This document shows, one piece after another, positions 17,131 to 25,116 of a stretch of DNA of 64,000 nucleotides. The stretch spans positions 4,190,394 to 4,254,393 of the forward strand of contig CP036432.1 of the NCBI GenBank assembly GCA_007753675.1. Direction: 5' to 3'. The notes beneath the pieces were generated by a model. The model was not told the origin of the DNA and ran no database searches. It saw only the letters and a list, made by a program, of their open reading frames with translations. The translations under genes were made by a program, and so were the position numbers. Source of the stretch: Stieleria magnilauensis (lineage in GTDB: Bacteria; Planctomycetota; Planctomycetia; Pirellulales; Pirellulaceae). Position 1 is the stretch's first letter; each line of letters opens with the position of its first letter.

Positions 17131-18642
17131 CTAGTACGCCTTGGCAAAGATCGCCTGTTTCTCCGCCGGCTTTCCGGTCGCGAAGCACGTCCCCGGCGTG
17201 TCGTTGTTTTCACTCGGCACGCAACGGATCGTCACCTTCAATTCTTTCAACAGCGCGTCGATACTCGCTTCATCGGCGAAATGACACATTGCGAATCCAC
17301 CATGGATCTCGGGGTTGTCCGCATTTTTGGGCGTGAAGAAATCGCGAAAATCGGCTTCGTTGGTGATCGTGACCGTGTTTTCGATTCGCAATTGATCGGC
17401 GCGATCGTAGAGCGATTGCTGGATCTCGCCGAGCAGTGTTCCGATATTCGCGACCAATTCGTTGCGGTCCATGCCGACGCTCTTAGGCTGGTCGCGTCGT
17501 CCCATGAAGACCGAGTTCTTTTCCATGTCTTTGGGGCCGACTTCCAATCGGATCGGGACACCGCGTTTGACGTGATGCCATTTCTTTTCACCGCCACGCA
17601 TGTCGCGGTCATCGATTTCGACGCGAACGGGAGCACCGTTGTAGGTCTGATCGCGGAGGGCGTCGCGTAAGGCGTGGATGTATTCCATCACGGCGCTGCG
17701 CGAGTCGTCTTTGTAGATCGGCAGAATCACGACGTGGATCGGCGCCAATTTTGGCGGCAAGACGAACCCGTCGTCGTCGCTGTGCGTCATGATCAGGGCG
17801 CCGACCAGGCGTGTCGAAACACCCCACGACGTCGTCCAAGCATATTCGCGCGATCCCGATTCGCTTTGAAACACGATCTCTTGCGCTTTGGAAAAGTTTT
17901 GGCCGAGGAAGTGGCTGGTACCGGCTTGGAGCGCCTTGCGGTCTTGCATCATCGCTTCGATCGAAAGCGTTTCGATGGCACCGGGGAAACGCTCGCCGGC
18001 GGTCTTGGCGCCGATCGTGACCGGCATCGCCATCCAGTTGCGTGCAAAGTCGGCATAAACGTTGATCATCCGCTCGGTTTCTTCGATCGCCTCGGTGTCG
18101 GTGGCATGGACCGTGTGTCCCTCTTGCCAGAGAAACTCGGCGGTCCGCAAAAACATTCGCGTTCGCATTTCCCAGCGGACGACGTTGGCCCATTGGTTGA
18201 TCAAGATCGGCAGGTCACGATAGCTTTGGACCCACTTGGCGTACGTCGCCCCGATGATCGTTTCGCTGGTCGGCCGCACGATCAAGGGTTCTTCCAGTTG
18301 GCCGGCCGGTCGTAATCCGCCCTCGGGATCGGGTTCCAAGCGATGGTGAGTGACGACGGCGCATTCTTTGGCAAACCCTTCGACGTGCTCGGCTTCCTTC
18401 TCCAGAAAGCTCATCGGAATGAACAACGGGAAGTAGGCGTTCTGGTGCCCGGTGGCTTTGAACATGTCGTCCAAGGCGCGTTGCATGTTTTCCCAGAGCT
18501 GGTAGCCCCAGGGTTTGATCACCATGCAACCGCGAACCGGCGAGTTTTCCGCCAGGTCGGCTGCTTTGATGACTTGTTGGTACCACTCCGGGTAATCGTC
18601 GGCGCGGGTGGGAGAGATCGCGGTCTTGGGGGCTTTGGCCAT
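17131..18642 (-). CDS. proS: Prolyl-tRNA synthetase (short, archaeal/eukaryotic type)
   Basis: 503 residues; charges tRNA-Pro with proline. Class II motifs are present: motif 2 region VRWEMRTRMFLRTAEFLWQE near residue 155, and the proline-pocket sequence QEGHTVHATD. It lacks the editing insertion of the long bacterial form and carries the C-terminal zinc-like domain ending FATGKPAEKQAIFAKAY, so it is the ProS type 3 form. The final TAG is made of TA from the insertion target plus one G from the IS630 end. The protein sequence is unchanged by the insertion. Confidence 0.95.
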   Translation of the reverse strand: MAKAPKTAISPTRADDYPEWYQQVIKAADLAENSPVRGCMVIKPWGYQLWENMQRALDDMFKATGHQNAYFPLFIPMSFLEKEAEHVEGFAKECAVVTHHRLEPDPEGGLRPAGQLEEPLIVRPTSETIIGATYAKWVQSYRDLPILINQWANVVRWEMRTRMFLRTAEFLWQEGHTVHATDTEAIEETERMINVYADFARNWMAMPVTIGAKTAGERFPGAIETLSIEAMMQDRKALQAGTSHFLGQNFSKAQEIVFQSESGSREYAWTTSWGVSTRLVGALIMTHSDDDGFVLPPKLAPIHVVILPIYKDDSRSAVMEYIHALRDALRDQTYNGAPVRVEIDDRDMRGGEKKWHHVKRGVPIRLEVGPKDMEKNSVFMGRRDQPKSVGMDRNELVANIGTLLGEIQQSLYDRADQLRIENTVTITNEADFRDFFTPKNADNPEIHGGFAMCHFADEASIDALLKELKVTIRCVPSENNDTPGTCFATGKPAEKQAIFAKAY

Positions 18643-18687
18643 ATCAAATCAGCATTGTCAGAGAACGAGAAAGATTCCTTCACTCAG

Positions 18688-19683
18688 TTAATCGGTCAAT
18701 CGACTGAGGTCCTCAATTTCTTCCTTGGTGAATTTACGGTCCAACCGGGCGCCCAATTGCGCGACGACGCGGGCGGCGGCGTGCGACGCCAAGTGCCCCG
18801 CGGTCCGCCAATCCAAACCGTTGGTGATCCCGTACAACATCGCACCGGCGTACATGTCGCCGGCACCGGTGGTGTCGATCGCGTCGACCTTCACCCCTTC
18901 AATCGGGAACTCTTCACCGCCGTGCATCACGATCGACCCTTTGCCGCCCAACGTCAGCGCCACGTTTTCGCAGTGTTCGTGAATCTTGACGGCGCACTTC
19001 AGCGCGTCGGTTTCTCCGGTCAGCGACTTGGCTTCCTCTTCGTTGCAGAAGAACAAGTCGACAGGGCCGGTGATCAGCTCCCAGATCTCATCGCGGATCA
19101 AGTTGACCAGGAACGGGTCGGAGGCCGTGAAGGCGACTTTGACGTCATGCTTTTTGGCCAATTCGAACGCCTTGTAGGCGGCCGCTTTGGTGGTTTCGCC
19201 GGTCAACAGATAGCCTTCGACGTAGACGTATTTGGAACTGGCGATCTTGTGCTCGTCGATGTCGTCCGGGCACAGGCTGGTCGAGGCGGCCAGATTGGTC
19301 AGCATCGTGCGCTGAGCGTCTTCGGTGATCAGCACCGCGCAGGTGCCCGTGGGCTGGTCCGCCGGCGTGACTTGGATCGACACGCCCAGGTCGCTCATGT
19401 CTTTTAAGAAGAAGTCGCCGATCGCGTCGCTGCCGACCTTGCCGATGTAGCCCGCCGCCCCACCAAATTCGGCCAGGGCGACAATTGTGTTGGCCGCCGA
19501 TCCTCCGGCACAGCGATTCAGGGGGCGTCCATCGAGACGGCTGAGCACGCCGGATTGTTGTTCGTCGTCGACAAGCGTCATGATGCCCTTGTCGAGTGAT
19601 AGCTCGCGCAGCAGGGCATCGTCGACGCGTGCCTGAATGTCAACGAGCGCGTTCCCTACACCAAAAACGTCATACAAAGCCAT
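18688..19683 (-). CDS. PfkB family sugar/adenosine kinase
   Basis: 331 residues. N-terminal PfkB motif [18 protein letters not shown] near residue 58 and C-terminal motif [19 protein letters not shown] near 275, with the catalytic Asp in the GAGD loop. The overall pattern, including [14 protein letters not shown], is closest from memory to the adenosine kinase-like branch, so the substrate may be a nucleoside rather than a sugar. It lies between proS and the BMC operon with about 280 bases to the latter, so it is probably not co-transcribed with the compartment. A link to deoxysugar phosphorylation cannot be excluded. Confidence 0.85.
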   Translation of the reverse strand: MALYDVFGVGNALVDIQARVDDALLRELSLDKGIMTLVDDEQQSGVLSRLDGRPLNRCAGGSAANTIVALAEFGGAAGYIGKVGSDAIGDFFLKDMSDLGVSIQVTPADQPTGTCAVLITEDAQRTMLTNLAASTSLCPDDIDEHKIASSKYVYVEGYLLTGETTKAAAYKAFELAKKHDVKVAFTASDPFLVNLIRDEIWELITGPVDLFFCNEEEAKSLTGETDALKCAVKIHEHCENVALTLGGKGSIVMHGGEEFPIEGVKVDAIDTTGAGDMYAGAMLYGITNGLDWRTAGHLASHAAARVVAQLGARLDRKFTKEEIEDLSRLTD

Positions 19684-19964
19684 CGGGAGGCCTCTGGGAG
19701 AAAATAACGGTCAAACCGGGATGACCGATAGCGTAGTGCAGAGGCGTGATTTCGGGAAGTTGACCCGCACCCAATCTCAACTGCGAGCGTTCCCCGCGGA
19801 TCGTCAGCGCCGCTCTTGATTGACCCGAAGGTTTCCCGGGTGATTGCCCGAGCCCCGATCCATGCCCGCGGGGAGCGCCGTCGGCTTGTCCCCTGGCTCT
19901 TTCCGGGACCTCACTGAGATGGCATTCCAAGGCCGATGCCTTGGAACGAGGGGCCACGATTGCA

Positions 19965-20900
19965 TCAGCGGATGCGTTTGAGGACCACGTCGAGGGTCTT
20001 GCGGAGTGCGGCGCCGCTGGCCCGCATGCCTTGGACCTCTTTCGGCCACAGATCGATTTCCATCCGATCGACGACGCCGGTTCGGCCGACGACCGTGGGG
20101 ACCGAAAGCGCAACGTCGCGAACGCCGAAACAGCCGCGTTGGACGCTGCTGACCGGAAGCACACGGCGTTGATCCAGAATCACGGCGTCGATCACATCAC
20201 GAATCGCGATGCCGACCGCAAAGCCGGCTCCGCCCTTGCGTTTGATCACTTCGGCGCCGCTGCCGCGCGTCCGCGTGAACAGTTGCGTCGCCAGCGTCGG
20301 CGACCAACCGGGGTACTTGTCCAACGGCAGTCCCGCGATCGTCGCACTGCTCCAAACCGGCACCATCGACTCGCCATGTTCGCCCAAGATCAAGGCGCGC
20401 GTCTGGGTCGGCGGTGCTTTGAGCTGCTCGGAAATCAACGCACAGAATCGAATCGTGTCGAGCTGGGTGCCCAAACCGATGACCTGGTTTTCGGGCAGCC
20501 CCAGTTTTTGCGCGGCGACGTAGGTCAAGATGTCGACCGGGTTGCTGACAACCAACACAATCGCCGTCGGTTTCGGGCCGGCCGCTTTGACGTCGTTGAG
20601 AATCTGGACGAACAGATCGGTGTTGCGATTGATCAAATCCAACCGTGACTCGTCCGGCTTGCGGCGCAGTCCGGCGGTGATGCAGATCACATCGCTGCTG
20701 GGGATGTGTTCGTAACCGCCACCGACGATCGTCTGGTCGGCGACGCTCGGTCCGCCATGCTGCAAGTCGAGGGCTTGACCGACGGCCAGTTCCTGGTTCA
20801 CGTCCAGCAGCGCGATTTCACGGGCCAGACCGCCACACTGCAGAGCATACGCGGCACAAGAACCGACTAATCCGCCGCCGCCGATGATTGAAACTTTCAT
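19965..20900 (-). CDS. Malate/lactate dehydrogenase-like enzyme of the BMC operon
   Basis: 311 residues. NAD-binding loop IIGGGGLVGSCAAYAL at the N-terminus, catalytic His in LGEHGESMVPV, and the substrate-specificity loop GLRRKPDESRLDL. The Arg at the position that separates malate from lactate enzymes favours malate or another non-lactate acid, whereas the following ES is lactate-type, so the substrate is uncertain. Last gene of the BMC operon, 94 bases after the aldolase. In this compartment type such an enzyme is expected to reoxidise NADH, for example by reducing lactaldehyde. No encapsulation helix is obvious at either end. Confidence 0.82.
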   Translation of the reverse strand: MKVSIIGGGGLVGSCAAYALQCGGLAREIALLDVNQELAVGQALDLQHGGPSVADQTIVGGGYEHIPSSDVICITAGLRRKPDESRLDLINRNTDLFVQILNDVKAAGPKPTAIVLVVSNPVDILTYVAAQKLGLPENQVIGLGTQLDTIRFCALISEQLKAPPTQTRALILGEHGESMVPVWSSATIAGLPLDKYPGWSPTLATQLFTRTRGSGAEVIKRKGGAGFAVGIAIRDVIDAVILDQRRVLPVSSVQRGCFGVRDVALSVPTVVGRTGVVDRMEIDLWPKEVQGMRASGAALRKTLDVVLKRIR

Positions 20901-20994
20901 GATGTTTGATTGATGAGGGGATGATTTGTTTTGGATCGTCGCCAGGAAGCAGTGGGATCGGCTTCCAAGCTGTGCCGAGCGGATGCCGCGGTAC

Positions 20995-21864
20995 CTAGGC
21001 CTTCATTTGCCGCATGACTTCGTCGGTGATCAGCTTGACGAGTTGTTCTTCGTTGATGCCGGCCGGCATCGCTTGTCCGTTGCCGGAACTGGCCGGTTTG
21101 GCCGGCATCGCCGGTGGCGGAGTGAACGCACGACGTTCGACACCCGACTCTTTCCACGAGTCACGGAAGATATCGTTGGCACAGATGTCGCAATCCTCGT
21201 ACTCCTTGGTGTTCCGCGGGTCCTTGTATCCCCATTGGTCCTTCAAATCCAACAGCTCTTTCGATTTCTGTTGATCCAGATACGACACGTTGCCGAGTTG
21301 TTTGGCCAGCATCAGCATGCGGCAGTACGAATCCAGGATCTCCGTCCACCAGTACGCCTGTTCGACGGTTTCGCCATAGCTGACCGTGCCGTGGTTGGCC
21401 AGAATCATGACGTTGGTCTTGGCGACGAACGGAATAATCGTGTCGGCAAACGCCTGGCCACCGGGCGTTTCATACTTTGTGATCGGCACATCGCCCAAGA
21501 ACACTTCGACTTCGGGCAAGATGCACTGCGGGATCGGCTCGCGTGCGATGGCAAACGCGGTCGCGTGCGGCGGGTGGCAGTGGACGACGCTGCGAATGTC
21601 TTCACGCTGTTTGTAGATCTCCAGGTGCAACAACGCTTCGCTGGATCGTTTCTTGCGACCGGCGATCTGCTTTCCCGTCATGTCGACGGTGGAAATGTCT
21701 TCGGGCGTCAAAAACCCTTTGCAGTGCAACGTCGGCGTGCACAAGACTTCGTTGTCGCTGATTCGCACGGTGATGTTGCCGTCGTTGGCAGCGGCGAATT
21801 GGCGGTTGTAGATGCGACGGCCGATGTCGCACATGTCCTGTTTGATCTTGTGGATATTTTGCAT
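20995..21864 (-). CDS. Class II aldolase, BMC signature enzyme (fuculose/rhamnulose-1-P aldolase type)
   Basis: 289 residues. The zinc-binding fold is shown by SVVHCHPPHATAFAIA near residue 93 and ILANHGTVSYGETVEQAY near 152, with Glu in ILPEVEVFLGDVP. After the enzyme domain comes a Pro/Ala/Gly linker (about 247-268) and a short amphipathic helix INEEQLVKLITDEVMRQMKA at the very end, the usual form of an encapsulation peptide. From memory this is PvmN of the planctomycete compartment: it splits L-fuculose-1-P and L-rhamnulose-1-P into DHAP and L-lactaldehyde inside the shell. Confidence 0.9.
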   Translation of the reverse strand: MQNIHKIKQDMCDIGRRIYNRQFAAANDGNITVRISDNEVLCTPTLHCKGFLTPEDISTVDMTGKQIAGRKKRSSEALLHLEIYKQREDIRSVVHCHPPHATAFAIAREPIPQCILPEVEVFLGDVPITKYETPGGQAFADTIIPFVAKTNVMILANHGTVSYGETVEQAYWWTEILDSYCRMLMLAKQLGNVSYLDQQKSKELLDLKDQWGYKDPRNTKEYEDCDICANDIFRDSWKESGVERRAFTPPPAMPAKPASSGNGQAMPAGINEEQLVKLITDEVMRQMKA

Positions 21865-21932
21865 GGGATTCTCGAGTGACAGTGGAACGTGTGTGGTGTG
21901 GTGTGTTGGTCGAAACGTTTGAGTGAAACGGG

Positions 21933-22211
21933 CTACAATTCAACCTCGTCCAGCAAGGCGACGATCGAAGCATCCAAGGGTTTGACGTCTGGTTTGAATG
22001 GCTGGGCGGCCTCGGGGCCTTCGGCTAGGGCGACCAGGTCGCCCAGTCCGGTGCTGCACAAGTCCCAGGCCACGATGGTGTCCCCACCGAGCGGTTCGGT
22101 TTCGACTCGATCGATCGAATCCACGACCTCGACCAGACGCAGCTTGGCGTTGGCCATCGCGGGATGCGACTTGGAAAGTGTGATCGAGCCGATGGTGCGA
22201 GCGAGTTTCAT
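21933..22211 (-). CDS. BMC pentameric vertex protein (EutN/CcmL), copy 3
   Basis: 92 residues from the Met at 22211, which overlaps the stop of the upstream gene as ATGA. Beta-barrel pattern KLARTIGSITLSKSHPAM, with LRLVEVVDSIDRVETEPL and DLCSTGLGDLVALAEGPEA, the latter being the conserved glycine turn of the family. Such proteins cap the twelve vertices of the icosahedral shell as pentamers. The three copies in this operon differ strongly from each other, so they probably have distinct interfaces. Confidence 0.88.
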   Translation of the reverse strand: MKLARTIGSITLSKSHPAMANAKLRLVEVVDSIDRVETEPLGGDTIVAWDLCSTGLGDLVALAEGPEAAQPFKPDVKPLDASIVALLDEVEL

Positions 22212-22849
22212 CGGGAACCTCCGGAAGTTTGCGGCACCGCCGAGGAGCCCGTTGCTGAACAACGTGCGATACGAGCGGCCACGTTGACCGCCGCAACCAG
22301 ATTCAGTTTCTGGCGATCCAAAACCCAAACGTTGGGCGAAAGTTCGGCGGCGAATCGTTCGACGTCCGACAGGGCGCTGACCATCGCCGCACGCTGTCCC
22401 CCGCTGCAACGCCGGTACACTTCCGCGGCGGGCTCGTCGGTCCAGAGGATTTCGACACCCGCCGGCAACGTGATTCCACGCCGGGCGAGTTGATTGCCAA
22501 GTGAATCCGGCAGCTGCATCTCTGTCGGCGGCGACGTGTCCGCTTGGGCATTCGCGGCGTTGCTGGACGATGTGATGCTGGGTGATGCGACGCCCGACGC
22601 GGCAAATTGAATTTGGATCCCCCGCTGCGCCGCTTCTTCACGGGCGGCGGGGGTGATGACCGCGCCTTCGACCGCGAGGATCTGGCCGGTGCTCGCATAA
22701 CGATCCAAGGTTGCGATCGTGATCAGCTTTTCGCCGCCGACCGGGGACGGTCCGGCGGGAGCGGAGGTTGTCGAAGCCGAGGCGGCTGAACCCGGTGAAC
22801 CACTTTCGCGCAGCCGCCGAATCACCTGGCGCGCAATGTCAGCGATCAT
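22208..22849 (-). CDS. Unassigned BMC operon protein with N-terminal encapsulation-like helix
   Basis: 213 residues from the Met ending at 22849; a farther start would add 53 unlikely residues. It opens with an amphipathic helix MIADIARQVIRRLRES followed by a Ser/Ala/Pro linker (to about residue 38), exactly the layout of BMC cargo targeting tags. Two domain-like parts follow: LITIATLDRYASTGQILAVE near 40 with TPAAREEAAQRGIQIQF, and GITLPAGVEILWTDEPAAEV near 130 with NVWVLDRQKLNLVAAVNVAA. No enzyme family is recognised. The repeated 'ITPAAREEAAQRGI / LARRGITLPAG' pattern could bind a nucleotide or CoA. It is translationally coupled to the pentamer gene after it. Confidence 0.7.
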   Translation of the reverse strand: MIADIARQVIRRLRESGSPGSAASASTTSAPAGPSPVGGEKLITIATLDRYASTGQILAVEGAVITPAAREEAAQRGIQIQFAASGVASPSITSSSNAANAQADTSPPTEMQLPDSLGNQLARRGITLPAGVEILWTDEPAAEVYRRCSGGQRAAMVSALSDVERFAAELSPNVWVLDRQKLNLVAAVNVAARIARCSATGSSAVPQTSGGSR

Positions 22850-22941
22850 CGCTGTCTCGTTGCTGCGGTCGTAGGTCAGGCGGCTCACGTTCGAATACTG
22901 GGGTTGGGTGTCAGGTGTAAAGAGGTTGTGAAGGCGGTTGG

Positions 22942-23208
22942 CTAAGCTTCGATGTCGTCGATCAATCCGATCACCGTCCAACGGGCCGGCGTCAGATCGT
23001 GTCCGCATGCCTCGCGGGCGTACGAACCGTCGCTGGTGATCATCACGTGATCGCCCTTGCGTGAACCGAGTTGGTCCAACGCAATCAGCGGCGGTCCGTC
23101 AGCCTTCTCGTCCGTCCCGATTGGCTGCAAGACGACCAAACGCATGCCGACCAAGCTTTCATGCTTGACGGTGGCGTGGGTCGATCCGAGGACAATCGCA
23201 GGCTGCAT
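22942..23208 (-). CDS. BMC pentameric vertex protein (EutN/CcmL), copy 2
   Basis: 88 residues from MQPAIVLGSTHATVKHESLV. Family features are the glycine-rich turn LDQLGSRKGDHVMITSDGS and the final strand WTVIGLIDDIE. An upstream in-frame Met at 23274 would run back through the ALDH stop region and is rejected. The 32-base gap from the ALDH stop is filled by a heptamer array and has no Shine-Dalgarno site. Confidence 0.88.
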   Translation of the reverse strand: MQPAIVLGSTHATVKHESLVGMRLVVLQPIGTDEKADGPPLIALDQLGSRKGDHVMITSDGSYAREACGHDLTPARWTVIGLIDDIEA

Positions 23209-23213
23209 TCTTT

Positions 23214-23241
23214 GAAACTTGAAACTTGAAACTTGAAACCT
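23214..23241. repeat. Heptamer tandem repeat between ALDH and pentamer genes
   Basis: GAAACTT occurs three times exactly and once with one change (GAAACCT) in a row on the plus strand. In mRNA sense this is AAGTTTC repeated, ending 6 bases before the ATG of the pentamer gene and starting at the ALDH stop. It occupies the position where a ribosome-binding site would normally be. Confidence 0.8.
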
Positions 23242-24686
23242 CAAACCACCCGCAGTTCGCCGATCATGCTGCATCGTCGTTCGCGGGTGAACGTGGTCGG
23301 CGTGGTGACGCCTTCGCCGGTCGGCCCGGCGATGGAGAATGACAGGTAGCCTTCGCCGCCCAGGCCGAGTGACGCCATGCAGGGTCCGTTCTTGACGTAC
23401 AGGGTCGTGTCCAGTTCGCGTCCCATCTTGGTCATGTTGCGAACATTGCGCGAGTGGATGATCGCGGTGTGACGGAAGCCGTGTTCGTAGTGTTTGGCCA
23501 TCGCGATCGCGTGATCGACATCGCGGGCGCGAACGAAGGGCATGAACGGCATCATTTGCTCGACGCTGACGAACGGGTGATGCTCGTCGGTTTCCCCGAA
23601 CACCAACTCGGTTTCTGGGGGGACCGAAACGCCGGCGGCGGCGGCCAGGAACGATGCGTCCTTGCCGATGTAGTCTTTGCAGGCCGCGTCGTGTTGGTCA
23701 TCGCCGACGGTGACGATGGCTTTGGACGTCAGTTCGGCGATTTGCGCGGCGTTGAGCTGGACGGCACCGGCACGTCGCATCGCATCCATCATCGCATCGA
23801 AGACCGAGTCGACGACGAAGACTTCTTTTTCGGCGATGCACAGCAGGTTGTTGTCATAAGCGCCGCCGGTGATGATCGATCGGGCGGCCAGATCCAGGTC
23901 AGCCGTTTCGTCGACGACGACCGGCGGGTTGCCCGGTCCGGCGACGATGGCGCGTTTGCCGCTGTTGAGCGCTGCGCGGCCGACGGCGGGACCGCCGGTG
24001 ACACAGATCAAGGCGACGCTGCGGTGCTTGAACAACGCTTCGGCGGATTCCAACGTCGGTTCGGCGATCACGCAGATCAGATTGTCGATCCCGATTTCCG
24101 CCTCGATCGCTTCGTTGAAACGACGCACGCCTTCGGCGGCGACTTTCTTGCCCGACGGATGGGGATTGACGACGACGGTGTTTCCGCCGGCGATCATGCT
24201 GACCGCGTTACCGGTGATCGTCGGCAAGCTGTGAGTGACCGGCGTGATCGCTCCGATGACGCCGAACGGGGCGCGGTCGATCACGGCCAGACCGTAGTCG
24301 CCACTGAAGGCTTTGGTTTCGAGAAACTCGACACCGGGCGTTTGCTCGCCCAGGGTCTTGAGTTTTTCGATCTTGTGTTCCAGACGGCCGATCTTGGTTT
24401 CTTCCATCTCCATCGTGCCCAGCTCTTCGCACTGCTCGATCGAGATCCGCCGAATGACGTCGATGATCCGTTTTCGATCGGCCAGGGTGCGTTCGCGCAG
24501 TTGCTCAAACGCCGCACGTGCCGCCGAGACGGCCGACTCGGCATCGTAGAACACGCCGTTGTGTCCGCCGGCCGAAGCCGCCTGCTGGGCCGCCTGCTGG
24601 GCCGCTCCGTTACCCGGTGGCATCGGACCGACCTCGGCCAGGACCTGTGCGACTACGTTTCGGATCAGGGTTTCGTCGTATTGCAT
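23241..24686 (-). CDS. CoA-acylating aldehyde dehydrogenase of the BMC
   Basis: 481 residues. Converts an aldehyde, here probably L-lactaldehyde, plus CoA and NAD to acyl-CoA and NADH. The catalytic Cys is in GAYDNNLLCIAEKEVFV near residue 270; NAD-binding features are in AIVAGPGNPPVVVDE and the turn VTGGPAVGRAAL. It belongs to the EutE/PduP group rather than the hydrolytic ALDHs. The first 18 residues (QYDETLIRNVVAQVLAEVG) form an amphipathic helix, then an Ala/Gln/Gly linker of about 25 residues, which marks it as encapsulated cargo. It is co-transcribed with pentamer genes on both sides. Confidence 0.92.
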   Translation of the reverse strand: MQYDETLIRNVVAQVLAEVGPMPPGNGAAQQAAQQAASAGGHNGVFYDAESAVSAARAAFEQLRERTLADRKRIIDVIRRISIEQCEELGTMEMEETKIGRLEHKIEKLKTLGEQTPGVEFLETKAFSGDYGLAVIDRAPFGVIGAITPVTHSLPTITGNAVSMIAGGNTVVVNPHPSGKKVAAEGVRRFNEAIEAEIGIDNLICVIAEPTLESAEALFKHRSVALICVTGGPAVGRAALNSGKRAIVAGPGNPPVVVDETADLDLAARSIITGGAYDNNLLCIAEKEVFVVDSVFDAMMDAMRRAGAVQLNAAQIAELTSKAIVTVGDDQHDAACKDYIGKDASFLAAAAGVSVPPETELVFGETDEHHPFVSVEQMMPFMPFVRARDVDHAIAMAKHYEHGFRHTAIIHSRNVRNMTKMGRELDTTLYVKNGPCMASLGLGGEGYLSFSIAGPTGEGVTTPTTFTRERRCSMIGELRVV

Positions 24687-24747
24687 GGTGGGTTGCTAGT
24701 TGGGGGTGAATGTCGGCCTGCCGCGATCACGCGAGAGCGGGGCGGTC

Positions 24748-25071
24748 TTAACGGTCGTTTGATTCGTTGCGCGAGTAAACGCTGAACTTGTCGATGTGGA
24801 CTTGATCGACGATCCCAATGATGACGGCGTCGATGGGTAAAACCTTTGTTTCCGGCGTCAGGCGTGCGCTGCTGCCTTGTGTGATCAGGACAAAATCGTT
24901 CTCTCCGGCACCCAAGGTGTCGACGGCGATAAACGTTCTTCCGGTTGTGACGAGCGATTGACGCTTTTTGTCATCGAGCCGATAGGGCTCGACGACCAGT
25001 AATTTGTGACCCGTCATCGTCGCAACCTTTTGAGTGCTGACGACCGATCCGGTGACTCGGGCGATGAACAT
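24748..25071 (-). CDS. BMC pentameric vertex protein (EutN/CcmL), copy 1
   Basis: 107 residues, the longest of the three vertex proteins. It starts MFIARVTGSVVSTQKVATM and has VVEPYRLDDKKRQSLVTTG, the turn AVDTLGAGENDFVLITQGS and IIGIVDQVHIDKF, all standard for the fold. A 15-residue polar tail (FSVYSRNESNDR) extends beyond the normal end. It lies 45 bases after the acetate kinase stop. Confidence 0.9.
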   Translation of the reverse strand: MFIARVTGSVVSTQKVATMTGHKLLVVEPYRLDDKKRQSLVTTGRTFIAVDTLGAGENDFVLITQGSSARLTPETKVLPIDAVIIGIVDQVHIDKFSVYSRNESNDR

Positions 25072-25116
25072 TCGTGCCAGGCTCGTTGGGGGTTAAGGGA
25101 GGAGGAAAGGTCGGCT

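Larger units (their letters stand above)
15908..17131 (-). mobile_element. IS630-family insertion sequence, apparently intact (1224 bp)
   Basis: Ends are GTGGTGCGTCA (15908-15918) and its inverse TGACGCACCAC (17121-17131); looser similarity continues inward. Both ends are bordered by TA (15906-15907 and 17132-17133), the target duplicated by IS630/Tc1-mariner elements. The inside carries two overlapping minus-strand frames joined by a slippery A-run. The inserted TA belonged to the proS stop codon, and the insertion has rebuilt a TAG stop there. Confidence 0.9.

Noticed and set aside
17131..17134. proS first suspected to be truncated by the insertion sequence
   Set aside because: The reconstructed empty site has the same TAC-TAG ending, so the protein is full length.
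23454..24785. A 443-residue plus-strand open frame opposite the BMC aldehyde dehydrogenase
   Set aside because: It is a mirror frame of a conserved gene with full motifs; its own composition (Asp, Arg, Gly-rich) is not protein-like.
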